This document shows, piece after piece, positions 49,577 through 58,682 of a DNA stretch of 64,000 nucleotides; the stretch's first letter is position 1; every line of letters begins with the position of its first letter. Source of the DNA: Sediminibacterium roseum (GTDB taxonomy: Bacteria; Bacteroidota; Bacteroidia; Chitinophagales; Chitinophagaceae). Location: assembly GCF_009939005.1 (NCBI RefSeq), contig NZ_JAACJS010000012.1, forward strand, positions 186,001-250,000, read 5' to 3'. The position numbers and the translations under genes were made by a program. The notes below the pieces were generated by a model. The model saw only the letters and a program-made list of their open reading frames with translations. It made no database searches and was not told the origin of the DNA.

Positions 49577-50878
49577 TTATTTCGCCAGCAGGTCCTTTGG
49601 TATTTTCCCTTCCATAGGTGGCATGGACAGGCCCAGCAATCTTGCGATGATGGGAGACATGTCTTTCAGATCCATTTCTTCAACCACTGATCCTTTCTTT
49701 ACGCCGGGGCCATGCACTACAAGACCGGTGCGTATGTTGCGGGTGTCTGGAAAATGACCGTGTGCGCCGCCCTTGCCGGGTTTCACGGCTTCGCCGGTTG
49801 CTGCGTTTCCGAACGATGCCTCGTTCTCTGCAGTGAGTGCAAGTGCTGCAAGCGGGTTTGCGCCGATCCTGTTGAGCTGCGCGCGGTTGATGATGCGGTA
49901 TAATCTTTTTACGCTGTCGGGTTGACTGGCCAGCAGGTCTTCCACCTGTTTCAGTGTTGTTTGGTCTGAGGGGTCTTTCAGGTACAGATAAGAAGAACCA
50001 CCCACAGAATTGAACATCGCTTTCCAGTCGTTGTTCTTTGCATTGTTGATGAGACCTGCATTTTTCAACCACACATTCGGATTCACGTTGCGCGATACAT
50101 TGTAGAAGCCATGGTCGCCACCGATCATCAGTACGGTGTTTTCCCAGATGCCTGCGTTTTTAAGGGCGTCAACGATGATGCCGACGGCCTCGTCTGCGTC
50201 AGAGATGGCCTCTTCAACCATCGGGCCGGTTCTGCCCTGCAGATGTTCGGCGTGGTCAACAGAGAAAACATGGATCACCATCAGGTTCGGTTTGCTTTTC
50301 CCGATCACATAAGCCGCGATCTTTGCAACGTTCTGGTTCTTGCCGTAATCGATCTTTTCTGTTGTGTTGAAGACTTCCTGTTTCAATGTTGGAATGAACC
50401 CTTCCGGTTTTGAATATTTTTCACGCACCGTTTCGCCCATACTTCCTACATCGGGGATATTGTAATCAACATTCATGTCTGCAGAAACGGGCCAGAACAG
50501 CGCCGCTGTTGTCATTCCTTTTTCTTTCGCTGCCGCGAATATTGTTTTTGCGTGGATCGATGAATCGTTCCAGTAAATTTTCCCGGTAGAACCCATGGGC
50601 TCGAACATGCTGTTGAAGTACACGCCATGCCTGGCCGGTTGCACACCGGTGATGATGGTTGTGTGCGAAGGGTAGGTCATCGAAGGAAAAACACTGTTCA
50701 CGCCTTTCGCATACGCACCTTCCTTCATCAGTGCGCGCAGGTTGGGTGTGTTCCATGCCGGCTCTAGGTAGAAATCAGGGCGGAAACCGTCGATGGTTAC
50801 AAAGATCACGTGCCTGGCCTGTTGAGAAAAAGCCTGACAGGTTAAAAGAAGCGCTAATAGGATCAGTCGGATTTTCAT
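49577..50878 (-). CDS. Alkaline phosphatase-superfamily nucleotide pyrophosphatase/phosphodiesterase, exported
   Basis: A 433-residue exported enzyme of the NPP family. A signal peptide ends at QAFSQ. Metal ligand Asp30 lies in VTIDGFRPD and the nucleophile Thr68 in FPSMTYPSHTTI; further ligands are in HVFSVDHAEHLQG and IGGDHGFYNV. NPP enzymes hydrolyse phosphodiester or pyrophosphate bonds. It is the third gene of the susC-susD operon (111 bp after susD), which suggests the imported substrate carries phosphodiester or phosphate groups, or that the enzyme was recruited for phosphate release. The frame reaches 50989 but the signal starts at 50878. Confidence 0.9.
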   Translation of the reverse strand: MKIRLILLALLLTCQAFSQQARHVIFVTIDGFRPDFYLEPAWNTPNLRALMKEGAYAKGVNSVFPSMTYPSHTTIITGVQPARHGVYFNSMFEPMGSTGKIYWNDSSIHAKTIFAAAKEKGMTTAALFWPVSADMNVDYNIPDVGSMGETVREKYSKPEGFIPTLKQEVFNTTEKIDYGKNQNVAKIAAYVIGKSKPNLMVIHVFSVDHAEHLQGRTGPMVEEAISDADEAVGIIVDALKNAGIWENTVLMIGGDHGFYNVSRNVNPNVWLKNAGLINNAKNNDWKAMFNSVGGSSYLYLKDPSDQTTLKQVEDLLASQPDSVKRLYRIINRAQLNRIGANPLAALALTAENEASFGNAATGEAVKPGKGGAHGHFPDTRNIRTGLVVHGPGVKKGSVVEEMDLKDMSPIIARLLGLSMPPMEGKIPKDLLAK

Positions 50879-50989
50879 GATCGATAAGTTTGTTGTGGGT
50901 AGTGAGTTTGAATGTTGGCAGCAACGGGAAAGAAGTTGGGAGCAGCGATTGAATTTCGTGCTCCCAACTTCTTTCAGCGCCCGCAGCAA

Positions 50990-52765
50990 TTATTGCCAAC
51001 CCGGGTTCTGAACCAGTTTTTTATTGATCTGTATATCCGCAAAAGGAATCGGGTAGAGGTATTTGTAATCCTTCCATTCCCGCGCAATGTTGTCCAGCCA
51101 GTGGATCTCTCCATAGGTTCCATTGGTAAGTTTTTGCGGGTCGGCATTTACATTCACATAAGTTACCCCTGCAACCTGTGGCGAGGGAAGCGTTTTGTAG
51201 AACGCCACGTCGAGTATACCATCGTTGTTGAGATCGAGTGGTGTATTGAGGCTTGGTACGTAGAAACCGTTCCAGGCATTGTTCTGCAACAATTCGCCGT
51301 GTTTCCATCTTACCAGGTCATTGAAACGAAAACCTTCCAGTGTTAATTCAATTCCCCTTTCCCTCCTGATCTCGAGCAATACAGGGTTGGTGATGTCCGG
51401 GAAATAATTTGCCATAAGATAGGGATCGGCAACCGTTGGCAATGTATTGATCCCTGCTGTGATTCCTGCGCGCGAACGCAATGCACCAATGGTTGATGTC
51501 CAGTCTGCGGTTGTTAAAGCGCCAAGCTCAGCCTGCGCCTCTGCATAATTCAGCAATATTTCTGCGTAACGCATCTGCGAAACGGAATTGGTGTTGAGTG
51601 TTCCCGCATCATAGTACATATCATCCAGGCACCATTTGATGGGTTGGTAACCGGTGTAGGTGTTTGAGAAAACCGGCGGGCCAGGCAACAGCGTTCCGCT
51701 GTTGATGCGTTTGTAACTGCCCATGCGTATGGTCTGCTGCAAACGGAGGTCGCGGTTCTGTGTTTCTGTGGCAAACACCATGGTGTCGTAACCGGGTTTG
51801 TTTGTAAACGGTGTTCCGTCTATGTTAAGGTATGTGTTGATGAACGTGCGTGTAAAACTGAAACGCGGTCCGTAGGTGGCGCTGGTAAAATACCAGTTGG
51901 CATCATTCAGTTTTGAAAGGGAAGTGCTGGTAACATTGGCCAGCATGATCTCGTTGGTTACGGGCGATGCGCTGATGAATAGGTTCCGGTACGCCATGTT
52001 TCCGCCTGCCGTGTTCAATGAGAACTTACCGCTTGTCATCACTGCTTTTGCTGCATCTGCAGCGGCCTGCAGGAATTTGTTGGCCGATGCGGTAAGCCCG
52101 AACGAAGGCTGGTATTTCCGGAAAGTGCCTTCAAACAAGCACACACGTGATTTGAATCCGTATACGATCCATTTGGTGATGAGGCTGCGTGTGGCATCAT
52201 CTGTTACCGTGATCTTTGATGCCGCGTAGTCGAGATCGGCGAGTACCGAGTCCATGATCAATGTTCTCGGATCACGCGCTTTGTACAATGCCGAATCGGC
52301 AACATCCAGCGGCGCACTGTACCAGGGCACATCGCCAAAACGTTTTACTTTCTCGAAATAAAAATACGCACGGAAGAATTTCGCGATGCCAATGTAGTTC
52401 TCACGAACCGCCAATGGCACAGCAGGGTTGTTACAGTTCACAATGAAATAATTCACGTTGCGCAGGTCGCTCCACGACCAACCCGACCCCTGTCTTGAGG
52501 TGTAAGCACCTACACGCAGGTAATCGGGCACCGATGTGGTTGCACCAAAATCCGACATGTTCGCATCTGTGCGGAAAGGCGTATTCAGATCGGGGAGCAT
52601 GTTGTAAAAAGAGCTCACGTACAGTTTCAGCCCGTCTTCGCTTCCAAAAACCGCGTCTTTGCTGGCGGTACTTTGGGGCACCTGGTCAAGGTTTTTCCCG
52701 CAGGATGCAAGCAATGTTACGATCGCGGCAACCAGGAAAAAGGATGTATTTATTTTATGTCGCAT
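50990..52765 (-). CDS. RagB/SusD family nutrient-binding lipoprotein
   Basis: A 591-residue surface lipoprotein. The signal and lipobox are TSFFLVAAIVTLLASCGK (Cys22). The SusD N-terminal region (GSEDGLKLYVSSFYNMLPD), the TPR-like helices (NYIGIAKFFRAYFYFEKVKRFGDVPW) and the C-terminal RRERGIELTLEGFRFNDLVRWKHG block are typical. It pairs with the SusC gene 25 bp upstream and serves as the substrate-binding lid of the transporter. Confidence 0.95.
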   Translation of the reverse strand: MRHKINTSFFLVAAIVTLLASCGKNLDQVPQSTASKDAVFGSEDGLKLYVSSFYNMLPDLNTPFRTDANMSDFGATTSVPDYLRVGAYTSRQGSGWSWSDLRNVNYFIVNCNNPAVPLAVRENYIGIAKFFRAYFYFEKVKRFGDVPWYSAPLDVADSALYKARDPRTLIMDSVLADLDYAASKITVTDDATRSLITKWIVYGFKSRVCLFEGTFRKYQPSFGLTASANKFLQAAADAAKAVMTSGKFSLNTAGGNMAYRNLFISASPVTNEIMLANVTSTSLSKLNDANWYFTSATYGPRFSFTRTFINTYLNIDGTPFTNKPGYDTMVFATETQNRDLRLQQTIRMGSYKRINSGTLLPGPPVFSNTYTGYQPIKWCLDDMYYDAGTLNTNSVSQMRYAEILLNYAEAQAELGALTTADWTSTIGALRSRAGITAGINTLPTVADPYLMANYFPDITNPVLLEIRRERGIELTLEGFRFNDLVRWKHGELLQNNAWNGFYVPSLNTPLDLNNDGILDVAFYKTLPSPQVAGVTYVNVNADPQKLTNGTYGEIHWLDNIAREWKDYKYLYPIPFADIQINKKLVQNPGWQ

Positions 52766-52790
52766 ACAATTTTCTTTAAGTGTTGATCAT

Positions 52791-55700
52791 TTAAAAGGTT
52801 ACAGACAAACCAACCGTAATGCTTTTCAGGATAGGGTAGTTGTTACCGTTTCCATTGTTGGATGATCCGGTAAGGATTGCATCCGATTTGCCGATGTTCT
52901 CCACATCGATGTTCCTGGTGAGTTTGTACAACGGCGAGGCCGACCACAGGTTTTCACCCGAGATATAGACCCTTGCTGCATTGATGTGTGCTTTCGCCAA
53001 CAACCCGGCCGGCAAATTGTATCCAACCTGGATGTTTTTTAAACGGATGTACCGTACGTTCTGCAGGTACTTGGTTTGTGCATTGAACAATTCTCCCGAA
53101 CCATTCTGTGCAACATAACCGCGCAGACGCGGGAAGTATGCATCCGGGTTTGATTCAGACCACATATTGCCCTGCATGTAAGTCATGGCATAGTTGTATG
53201 GCCTGTTGTAAATGCCCCAGAATGCATCTGCTTCCGAACCGGGCCACCAATCCTGTTTGCCTACACCTTGTAAAAATGCGCTGAAGAAGAATCCGCTGTA
53301 ATCTGCAGATAAATTGATGCCATATGTGTAGCGTGGAAGCGAGTTGCCGATCACGGTAAGATCGCCGGGATTCGCCAGCGTGTTGTCGCCGTTGTTGATC
53401 ACGCCATCTCCGTTGAGGTCTTTGAACTTGATGTCGCCCGGAAGCCATATTCCGGTATTCGATGCTTTGAACAGCGCCTGCATGGCTTTTGCCTGCGAAA
53501 CGTTTGCGGCTGTCCAGTAGCCATCATTGGTATAGCCCCAGATCTCACCCACTCTTTTGCCGGTGTAATAATCGTTAAATCCGCTACCCAGGTTGCTGGT
53601 TGCGTTGTTGTATTTATCGATCACCGCAGTATAATCCGCCATGTTAAAACCGATGCTGTAATGCAGTTCTTTCGAACCGATCACGATCCTGTCTTTCCAG
53701 CTCACCGCAAGTTCCCAACCTTTGGTGGTGAGATCGGCATAGTTACCTTTTGGTACGCTTGCGCCAAACACAGCGGGCAGCGTTTGGCCCACGGTGAACA
53801 TGTCTTTGGTTCTGCGTTTGTAAATGTCTCCTGTAAAATTCAACCGGTTGTTCAGGAATGATGCATCGATACCGAGATCGCTTGTGATAGCGGTTTCCCA
53901 TGTGAGCCCGTTGGGAACCACACCCGGCGCCGAGGTATACTGCGGCAATATGCCACCGAGTACACGTCCTGATTGTGTAATGCCAAACTGCTCCTGGTAC
54001 GCATACGATGCAATGTTACCATTACCCAGTGAGCCGTACGATGCACGGATCTTGAGGTCTGTAACCGCTGACGGCGACACTTTCCAGAAGCCTTCTTTTG
54101 AGATCCTCCATCCCGCGGAAGCGGAAGGAAAAAATGCATAGCGCTGGTTGGATGGGAACTTTGATGACCCGTCGTAACGTCCGTTGATCTCGATCAGGTA
54201 ACGGTCCTTGAACGAATAGTTGATCCTTGAGAAACCACCCAGTATTGCCCATTTCTCATAACCGCCCGTGGTAACGATGCTTTGTCCGAGTGCAAGACTG
54301 ATATCCGTTGCATTGGAATAGATCAAACCATTGCGTGTTGCGGTTAAAGAATTGTTGGTTGACTGCTCATAGTTGTACCCTGCAAGGAATTTGATGTAAT
54401 GGGATTTGCCGAGTGTCTTTTCATACTCTGCGTAAATGTTTCCAGCGAGGTAATTGTATTGCCTGGTTACCTGCGATATATCGTTGGTTGTTGTACCCAC
54501 ATAAGCGATCACGCCGGGCGCATTGCTGTAAGGCACCTGAACACGAATGGTTTTCTGCAGTTCGGTCGTATTCTGGAAGGTGAAATCGCCTTTGAGTTTT
54601 AATTCTTTTCCGATGATGTTTGCAACAAAGCCTGTTGTGTTCCTCAGTACCTGGTTGGTAAAGTCGATGCCGTTCCTGCCATACACAAAATCGCCGACCG
54701 TGTAGGCCGCAGAGAACGTGAGCGTTCCGTCTGGATTGAACAACATGGAAGAGGGGTGCCCTTCGTCTGCGAGGTTGCGCCAGATACCGCCGCCTTCACC
54801 AACGTTCAGCGGGTTGTGGTAAAACCTGCTTGAGTATTGGGTCGTATTGGTAACCTGCAACCAGGGCAACACCTGCGAGGTTCCTTTTGCTGTTACGTTG
54901 TATATCTTGTAATCATCGGAGTTGTAACGGAACAATCCGTCCTGTCCGAAATACCTTCCCGTGATGTAAAAACTTGTTTTGCTGCTGCTTCCTGAAATGG
55001 AAATGTTCTGGTCGATAGAGCCGATGTTCTTTTTGTACAAGGCGCCGTACCAGTCCATATTGCCATAATACACATAGCTCCCGTTTACAACATCCACTTT
55101 GGGAAGCGAAGGATCTGCATCTCTTTTTTTGTATTCTGCGAGATAGGCCTTTGAGAATGGCTGTGTTTTGTTGATGTTCTGAGCGGTCTGTGCATAATCG
55201 TTCCATGCAGACCATGCTGAATCAAACATCACCGCATACTGGTACCCGTTGGTGATCACATCGGGAACAGAGGTGGGTGATTTCAAAGAGTAGTTGGAAG
55301 AGTAGGTGATCGAAAATTTATCGCGTGCCGGGTTTTTCGTGGTGATCAGCACCACGCCATACGCCGCCCTTGCACCATAGATGGATGCGGATGCCGCATC
55401 TTTCAAAACAGAAACGCTTGCCACATCGTTCGGGTTGAGCAGGGCAGGATCTCCCTGTATACCATCGATCAGCACCAAGGCGCTTCCGCCCTGGCCGATA
55501 GAAGTGGTACCGCGGATGTTAAAGCTGGGCGACTGCACCGGCTTACCATCGCCCATAACGATGTTAAGGTTGGGGATCATACCCTGTAATCCCTGGCTGA
55601 TGTTTGGCAGGGGCCGGTTCTCCAATACTTCACCACCCACCTGCGCCACAGCACCGGTGAGGTTGAGTTTCTTCTGTGTGCCATAACCTACCACCACCAC

Positions 55701-56066
55701 ATCGCTCAGGGTTTCGGTAAGGCTTTTGAGTTTGATGGATAACGAAACGGTTTTGCTGCCCGTAACCTGGTAACCGCTTACGACCTGTTGCTCATATCCA
55801 ACAAAAGAGATGGTGAACGTGTAAGGGCCGCCTTCGGGAAGACGTTGAAAAGTGAATACACCGGAACTGTCTGTCTGCGCGCCCGCAGAAAAATCCGTTT
55901 TGGTGTTTTTGGCGATCACGGTAACGCCGCCAAGCGCCGTGCCTTTTTCATCGCGCACGGTGCCGGTTACACTGCTCCTGCTGTTCTGCGCATGAAGGAA
56001 TGTAAAAGCAGCAATCGAGAACAGCAGTGCAAGGAGCTGTTTCCCGGGCTTTGGTTTGTTTTCCAT
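52791..56066 (-). CDS. SusC/RagA family TonB-linked outer membrane transporter
   Basis: A 1091-residue outer-membrane transporter. After the signal peptide (LLFSIAAFTFLHAQ) a carboxypeptidase-like domain covers about 28-115. The SusC motif VVVVGYGTQKK leads the plug (about 120-240; VLKDAASASIYGARAAYGVVLITTKN). The C-terminal barrel ends in VGLSVTF with terminal Phe. It forms an operon with susD and the phosphodiesterase. No SusR, hybrid two-component or FecIR-type regulator sits next to it. The perfect inverted repeat at 56226-56256 lies about 160 bp upstream. Confidence 0.96.
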   Translation of the reverse strand: MENKPKPGKQLLALLFSIAAFTFLHAQNSRSSVTGTVRDEKGTALGGVTVIAKNTKTDFSAGAQTDSSGVFTFQRLPEGGPYTFTISFVGYEQQVVSGYQVTGSKTVSLSIKLKSLTETLSDVVVVGYGTQKKLNLTGAVAQVGGEVLENRPLPNISQGLQGMIPNLNIVMGDGKPVQSPSFNIRGTTSIGQGGSALVLIDGIQGDPALLNPNDVASVSVLKDAASASIYGARAAYGVVLITTKNPARDKFSITYSSNYSLKSPTSVPDVITNGYQYAVMFDSAWSAWNDYAQTAQNINKTQPFSKAYLAEYKKRDADPSLPKVDVVNGSYVYYGNMDWYGALYKKNIGSIDQNISISGSSSKTSFYITGRYFGQDGLFRYNSDDYKIYNVTAKGTSQVLPWLQVTNTTQYSSRFYHNPLNVGEGGGIWRNLADEGHPSSMLFNPDGTLTFSAAYTVGDFVYGRNGIDFTNQVLRNTTGFVANIIGKELKLKGDFTFQNTTELQKTIRVQVPYSNAPGVIAYVGTTTNDISQVTRQYNYLAGNIYAEYEKTLGKSHYIKFLAGYNYEQSTNNSLTATRNGLIYSNATDISLALGQSIVTTGGYEKWAILGGFSRINYSFKDRYLIEINGRYDGSSKFPSNQRYAFFPSASAGWRISKEGFWKVSPSAVTDLKIRASYGSLGNGNIASYAYQEQFGITQSGRVLGGILPQYTSAPGVVPNGLTWETAITSDLGIDASFLNNRLNFTGDIYKRRTKDMFTVGQTLPAVFGASVPKGNYADLTTKGWELAVSWKDRIVIGSKELHYSIGFNMADYTAVIDKYNNATSNLGSGFNDYYTGKRVGEIWGYTNDGYWTAANVSQAKAMQALFKASNTGIWLPGDIKFKDLNGDGVINNGDNTLANPGDLTVIGNSLPRYTYGINLSADYSGFFFSAFLQGVGKQDWWPGSEADAFWGIYNRPYNYAMTYMQGNMWSESNPDAYFPRLRGYVAQNGSGELFNAQTKYLQNVRYIRLKNIQVGYNLPAGLLAKAHINAARVYISGENLWSASPLYKLTRNIDVENIGKSDAILTGSSNNGNGNNYPILKSITVGLSVTF

Positions 56067-56700
56067 ATCTGTGGTTTTTTGGTCTCATAAGGGCAATAGA
56101 CTGCACCTGCCGAAATCGGCATTTTTCTTTTTTTCACTAAATCGGTCGTTGTCTTGGCAAGCTCCGTAGCCAGGTGTAATTCAGTTGCGCAAAACTATAG
56201 GGGAACGAAAGATGCACTGTATTAACAAATTGTAAAACGATGCCGTTTACAATTTGATAACAACGATGCACCGGGGTTTTGCACCATAGATATTGGATTA
56301 CATTCAGACCCAGTAGCCGGCAGAAAGATAATGACTTTTATTTAATTGCGTATGGTTTCGTTCTGTTTCAAAAAATATTTCTTTCGGTTTCGGGCGCACC
56401 ATCCAGGTGAATGGTAATCCGTTGATGTGCAGCGTTACGCATTGGTTATAAATCCACGGACAACAACCCGCATCGTTGCTTGTTGCGAAGCATTGAAACA
56501 AAAGGTTTGAACGCATATAACCATGGTGTAAAAGCATCCGTTGTTCAAAAAGTACTGCTGCAAAAAAGGGGTAAACACCCTTTTTTTATATTAAATCATA
56601 GTAATATATTTACAACATCCCCCTTGTACCGGATCCTTCAGTAGCTGTGATTCTTTTTGTGTTTTGATTTGTGATTAACTGGTTTTTTAAACTGGATTGT
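56067..56700. other. Long intergenic region upstream of susC
   Basis: This roughly 630-bp stretch has the inverted repeat at 56226-56256 and an AT-rich part near 56575-56610. A minus-strand frame (56304-56537) has no recognisable domain or signal and is not called. No promoter with both consensus elements was found. Confidence 0.4.
56226..56256. promoter_or_regulatory. Candidate operator: perfect 11-bp inverted repeat upstream of susC
   Basis: CAAATTGTAAA (56226-56236) and TTTACAATTTG (56246-56256) flank a 9-bp centre. It lies about 160 bp upstream of the susC start and includes a TTGTAAA/CGTTTACAA core related to motifs elsewhere in the window. Confidence 0.5.
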
Positions 56701-57141
56701 ATGGTAAAAAGAGTGGCGCTTGTTGGCCCTGACAAAGGTTTCTTTGCGGCCGTAAAGAAAAACTTACTTGCATTCTATCCCGACGTCTGCTGGTTGGAAT
56801 TTGACAATGGATTCGACATCATCCTCCATTGCCTTACCCAAAAAGAATTACCTGAGATCGTTTTCACAGAAATGATGTTTATTTCCAAAAAAACGGTCGA
56901 CAATCTTTTCAATAGTGTGGCGAGAAAAGTGGGTGTTCAAAACAGGCACAACCTCACTTTGTTTTGTATAAGGACGCGGCTCGCCAAATTTTCGACGGTA
57001 AAAACATCTTCCGTTCAAACCATTCACATATCATTAAAATCCAATCACCATGTGCAAGAAAATCCTGTGCGTCCTGATCTTATTGTCTGCCATACAACCG
57101 GTGTTCTGTCAGGACAACATCAAGATCATGCTCGAATTTAA
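56701..57141 (+). pseudogene. Degenerate receiver-like fragment
   Basis: The first 60 residues (RVALVGPDKGFFAAVKKNLLAF, then LPEIVFTEMMF) look like the first half of a response-regulator receiver domain, but the acidic pocket is absent and the position of the phosphoacceptor Asp reads FTEMMF. After about residue 85 the sequence no longer resembles any domain, and it overlaps the next gene's signal peptide by 92 bp. A truncated relic is most likely; a small functional gene cannot be ruled out. Confidence 0.4.
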
Positions 57142-57886
57142 AATGGTTCATGTAGTTGATACCACGCAACCGGCCAATCCCCGTATTACACCTTGTATGC
57201 TCCTTGCAGGGTCCAGGCGATCGTTGTACGACGATTACTACCGGACGCTGCGTTACCTCGGTTATACGGGCATCGCGGTTGACAGGATCTACAACGACGC
57301 CTACGAGATACAGGATGCGAAGGCAGGAATAACCTGCGACCAGGTCTATACCGATTTTGAAAAACAGAAACAGGTAACAGGCAGCTATTTTTCGAATGCA
57401 TTGTATGGAAAAGAAGAACCCCTGCCAAAATTGGACTGGTCCATCTTACCGCAAAAAAAACAAATACTGGAGCAGGAATGCCAGATGGCAACCACCACTT
57501 TCAAGGGTCGGCGTTATACAGCATGGTTTGCTCCCGCTATTCCGATCAACGCGGGCCCCTGGAAGTTACAAGGGTTGCCGGGGATCATCCTTGCAGCGAA
57601 CGACGACAGGAATGAAATTTCATTTACCTGCACAAAAATATCCATGCCTGAAAAGAAAGCGCCGCCCATTGTGCCCGCAAAAAAAATGGTGCTTGTGAGT
57701 GTAGAAAAATTCAACAAAACAAAAAAGGCGTTCGACAGGGATCCCAAGGCAGCGATGGGTATGTCGGCCGACCAGTCGGCGGCTCCTAAGTTCATGTCAA
57801 TTTCCCCGGCAGGCATGGCGTCGGAACGTACCAAAACAAAACCGCGGGCAATGAACAACACGATTGAAAAAGAACAATTGAATTGA
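57050..57886 (+). CDS. GLPGLI family protein
   Basis: A 278-residue exported protein with a signal peptide ending at QPVFCQ. It is recognised by the family motif GPWKLQGLPGIILAANDD at about residues 168-185, preceded by ECQMATTTFKGRRYTAWFAPAIP. GLPGLI proteins are periplasmic, of unknown function, and are usually followed by a carboxypeptidase-domain outer-membrane protein. Here that partner is reduced to a remnant (57938-58518), so this copy may be losing function. Confidence 0.85.
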   Translation: MCKKILCVLILLSAIQPVFCQDNIKIMLEFKMVHVVDTTQPANPRITPCMLLAGSRRSLYDDYYRTLRYLGYTGIAVDRIYNDAYEIQDAKAGITCDQVYTDFEKQKQVTGSYFSNALYGKEEPLPKLDWSILPQKKQILEQECQMATTTFKGRRYTAWFAPAIPINAGPWKLQGLPGIILAANDDRNEISFTCTKISMPEKKAPPIVPAKKMVLVSVEKFNKTKKAFDRDPKAAMGMSADQSAAPKFMSISPAGMASERTKTKPRAMNNTIEKEQLN

Positions 57887-57937
57887 ATACCTGCACTGAC
57901 ATAACAGTTTCTGAACAACAGGATCAATTTCAATACA

Positions 57938-58518
57938 ATGGTGGATCATGTGTACATTGCAAACCATCACAGGAAAGAAAATAGGGTGATACCCGCTATT
58001 TTTCAATGTTCCTTTTGCCGGCATTGTACAATATGCTGCTGTTCCTACTTTTTATACAGACAACTTTGCAAGCTTTGGAAAGGCAGGTACAAAGTTTCAG
58101 CAACGCTGCCGGGTTGGGATGAATTACCAGGGGCAGGAGGTTGGTTCCGTGCTGGAATCGCAACAATCAGACGGCAGCAAAGCCCCTGTGGCAGACAGTT
58201 TTACCAACGCCCAGAGTGGAAAAATGGCAGCATGAAGCGGTGGTTAATTTTACGGTCAGCCCCGTATTTTATATAAGGGTAAGCGGCGACAATTACCATT
58301 ACCGCTTGCCGGGCGAGCAGAACAACGACTATACCTTCGTAGATGCCGCGGTCACTTATAAACTTGACAAATTAAAAACCGACCTGGAATTCTCGGTAAC
58401 CAATCTTGCCAATATCGGGAATTATGGATTTGCAGCCCTGTCTGCCAACAGCATCACCGAAAGCAGCAGCCGCATACGGCCCAGGATGGCAACGGTGAAG
58501 TTCTATTTCAGGTTCTAG
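57938..58518 (+). pseudogene. Remnant of an outer-membrane beta-barrel protein (GLPGLI partner)
   Basis: The last 90 codons (about 58250-58518) encode barrel strands typical of the C-terminus of TonB-dependent receptor-like proteins (FYIRVSGDNYHYRLPG, FVDAAVTYKLDKLKTDLEFSVTNLANIGNYG) ending in VKFYFRF with a terminal Phe. Upstream, barrel-like sequence continues in another frame (about 58015-58230, including VPTFYTDNFASFGKAGTKF) and is interrupted by stops. No signal, plug or start is left. A large internal deletion plus frameshifts is the simplest reading. Confidence 0.75.
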
Positions 58519-58682
58519 GCGGGTTTGGTTGCCTGCCCGCCATCGATCCGGCCATGGGCCGCCATTACCGCTCCAACGGCCCGTAAAGCCTCCGTCAGGA
58601 AATTTTAAATTATTTTAGACGTTCCTGTAACATTCACTCATTTTCCGCGATTAGATAACAAATACAACACAGAGAGCTGCTT

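Noticed and set aside
56304..56537. 77-residue minus-strand frame upstream of susC
   Set aside because: No recognisable domain or signal, and no promoter or terminator around it.
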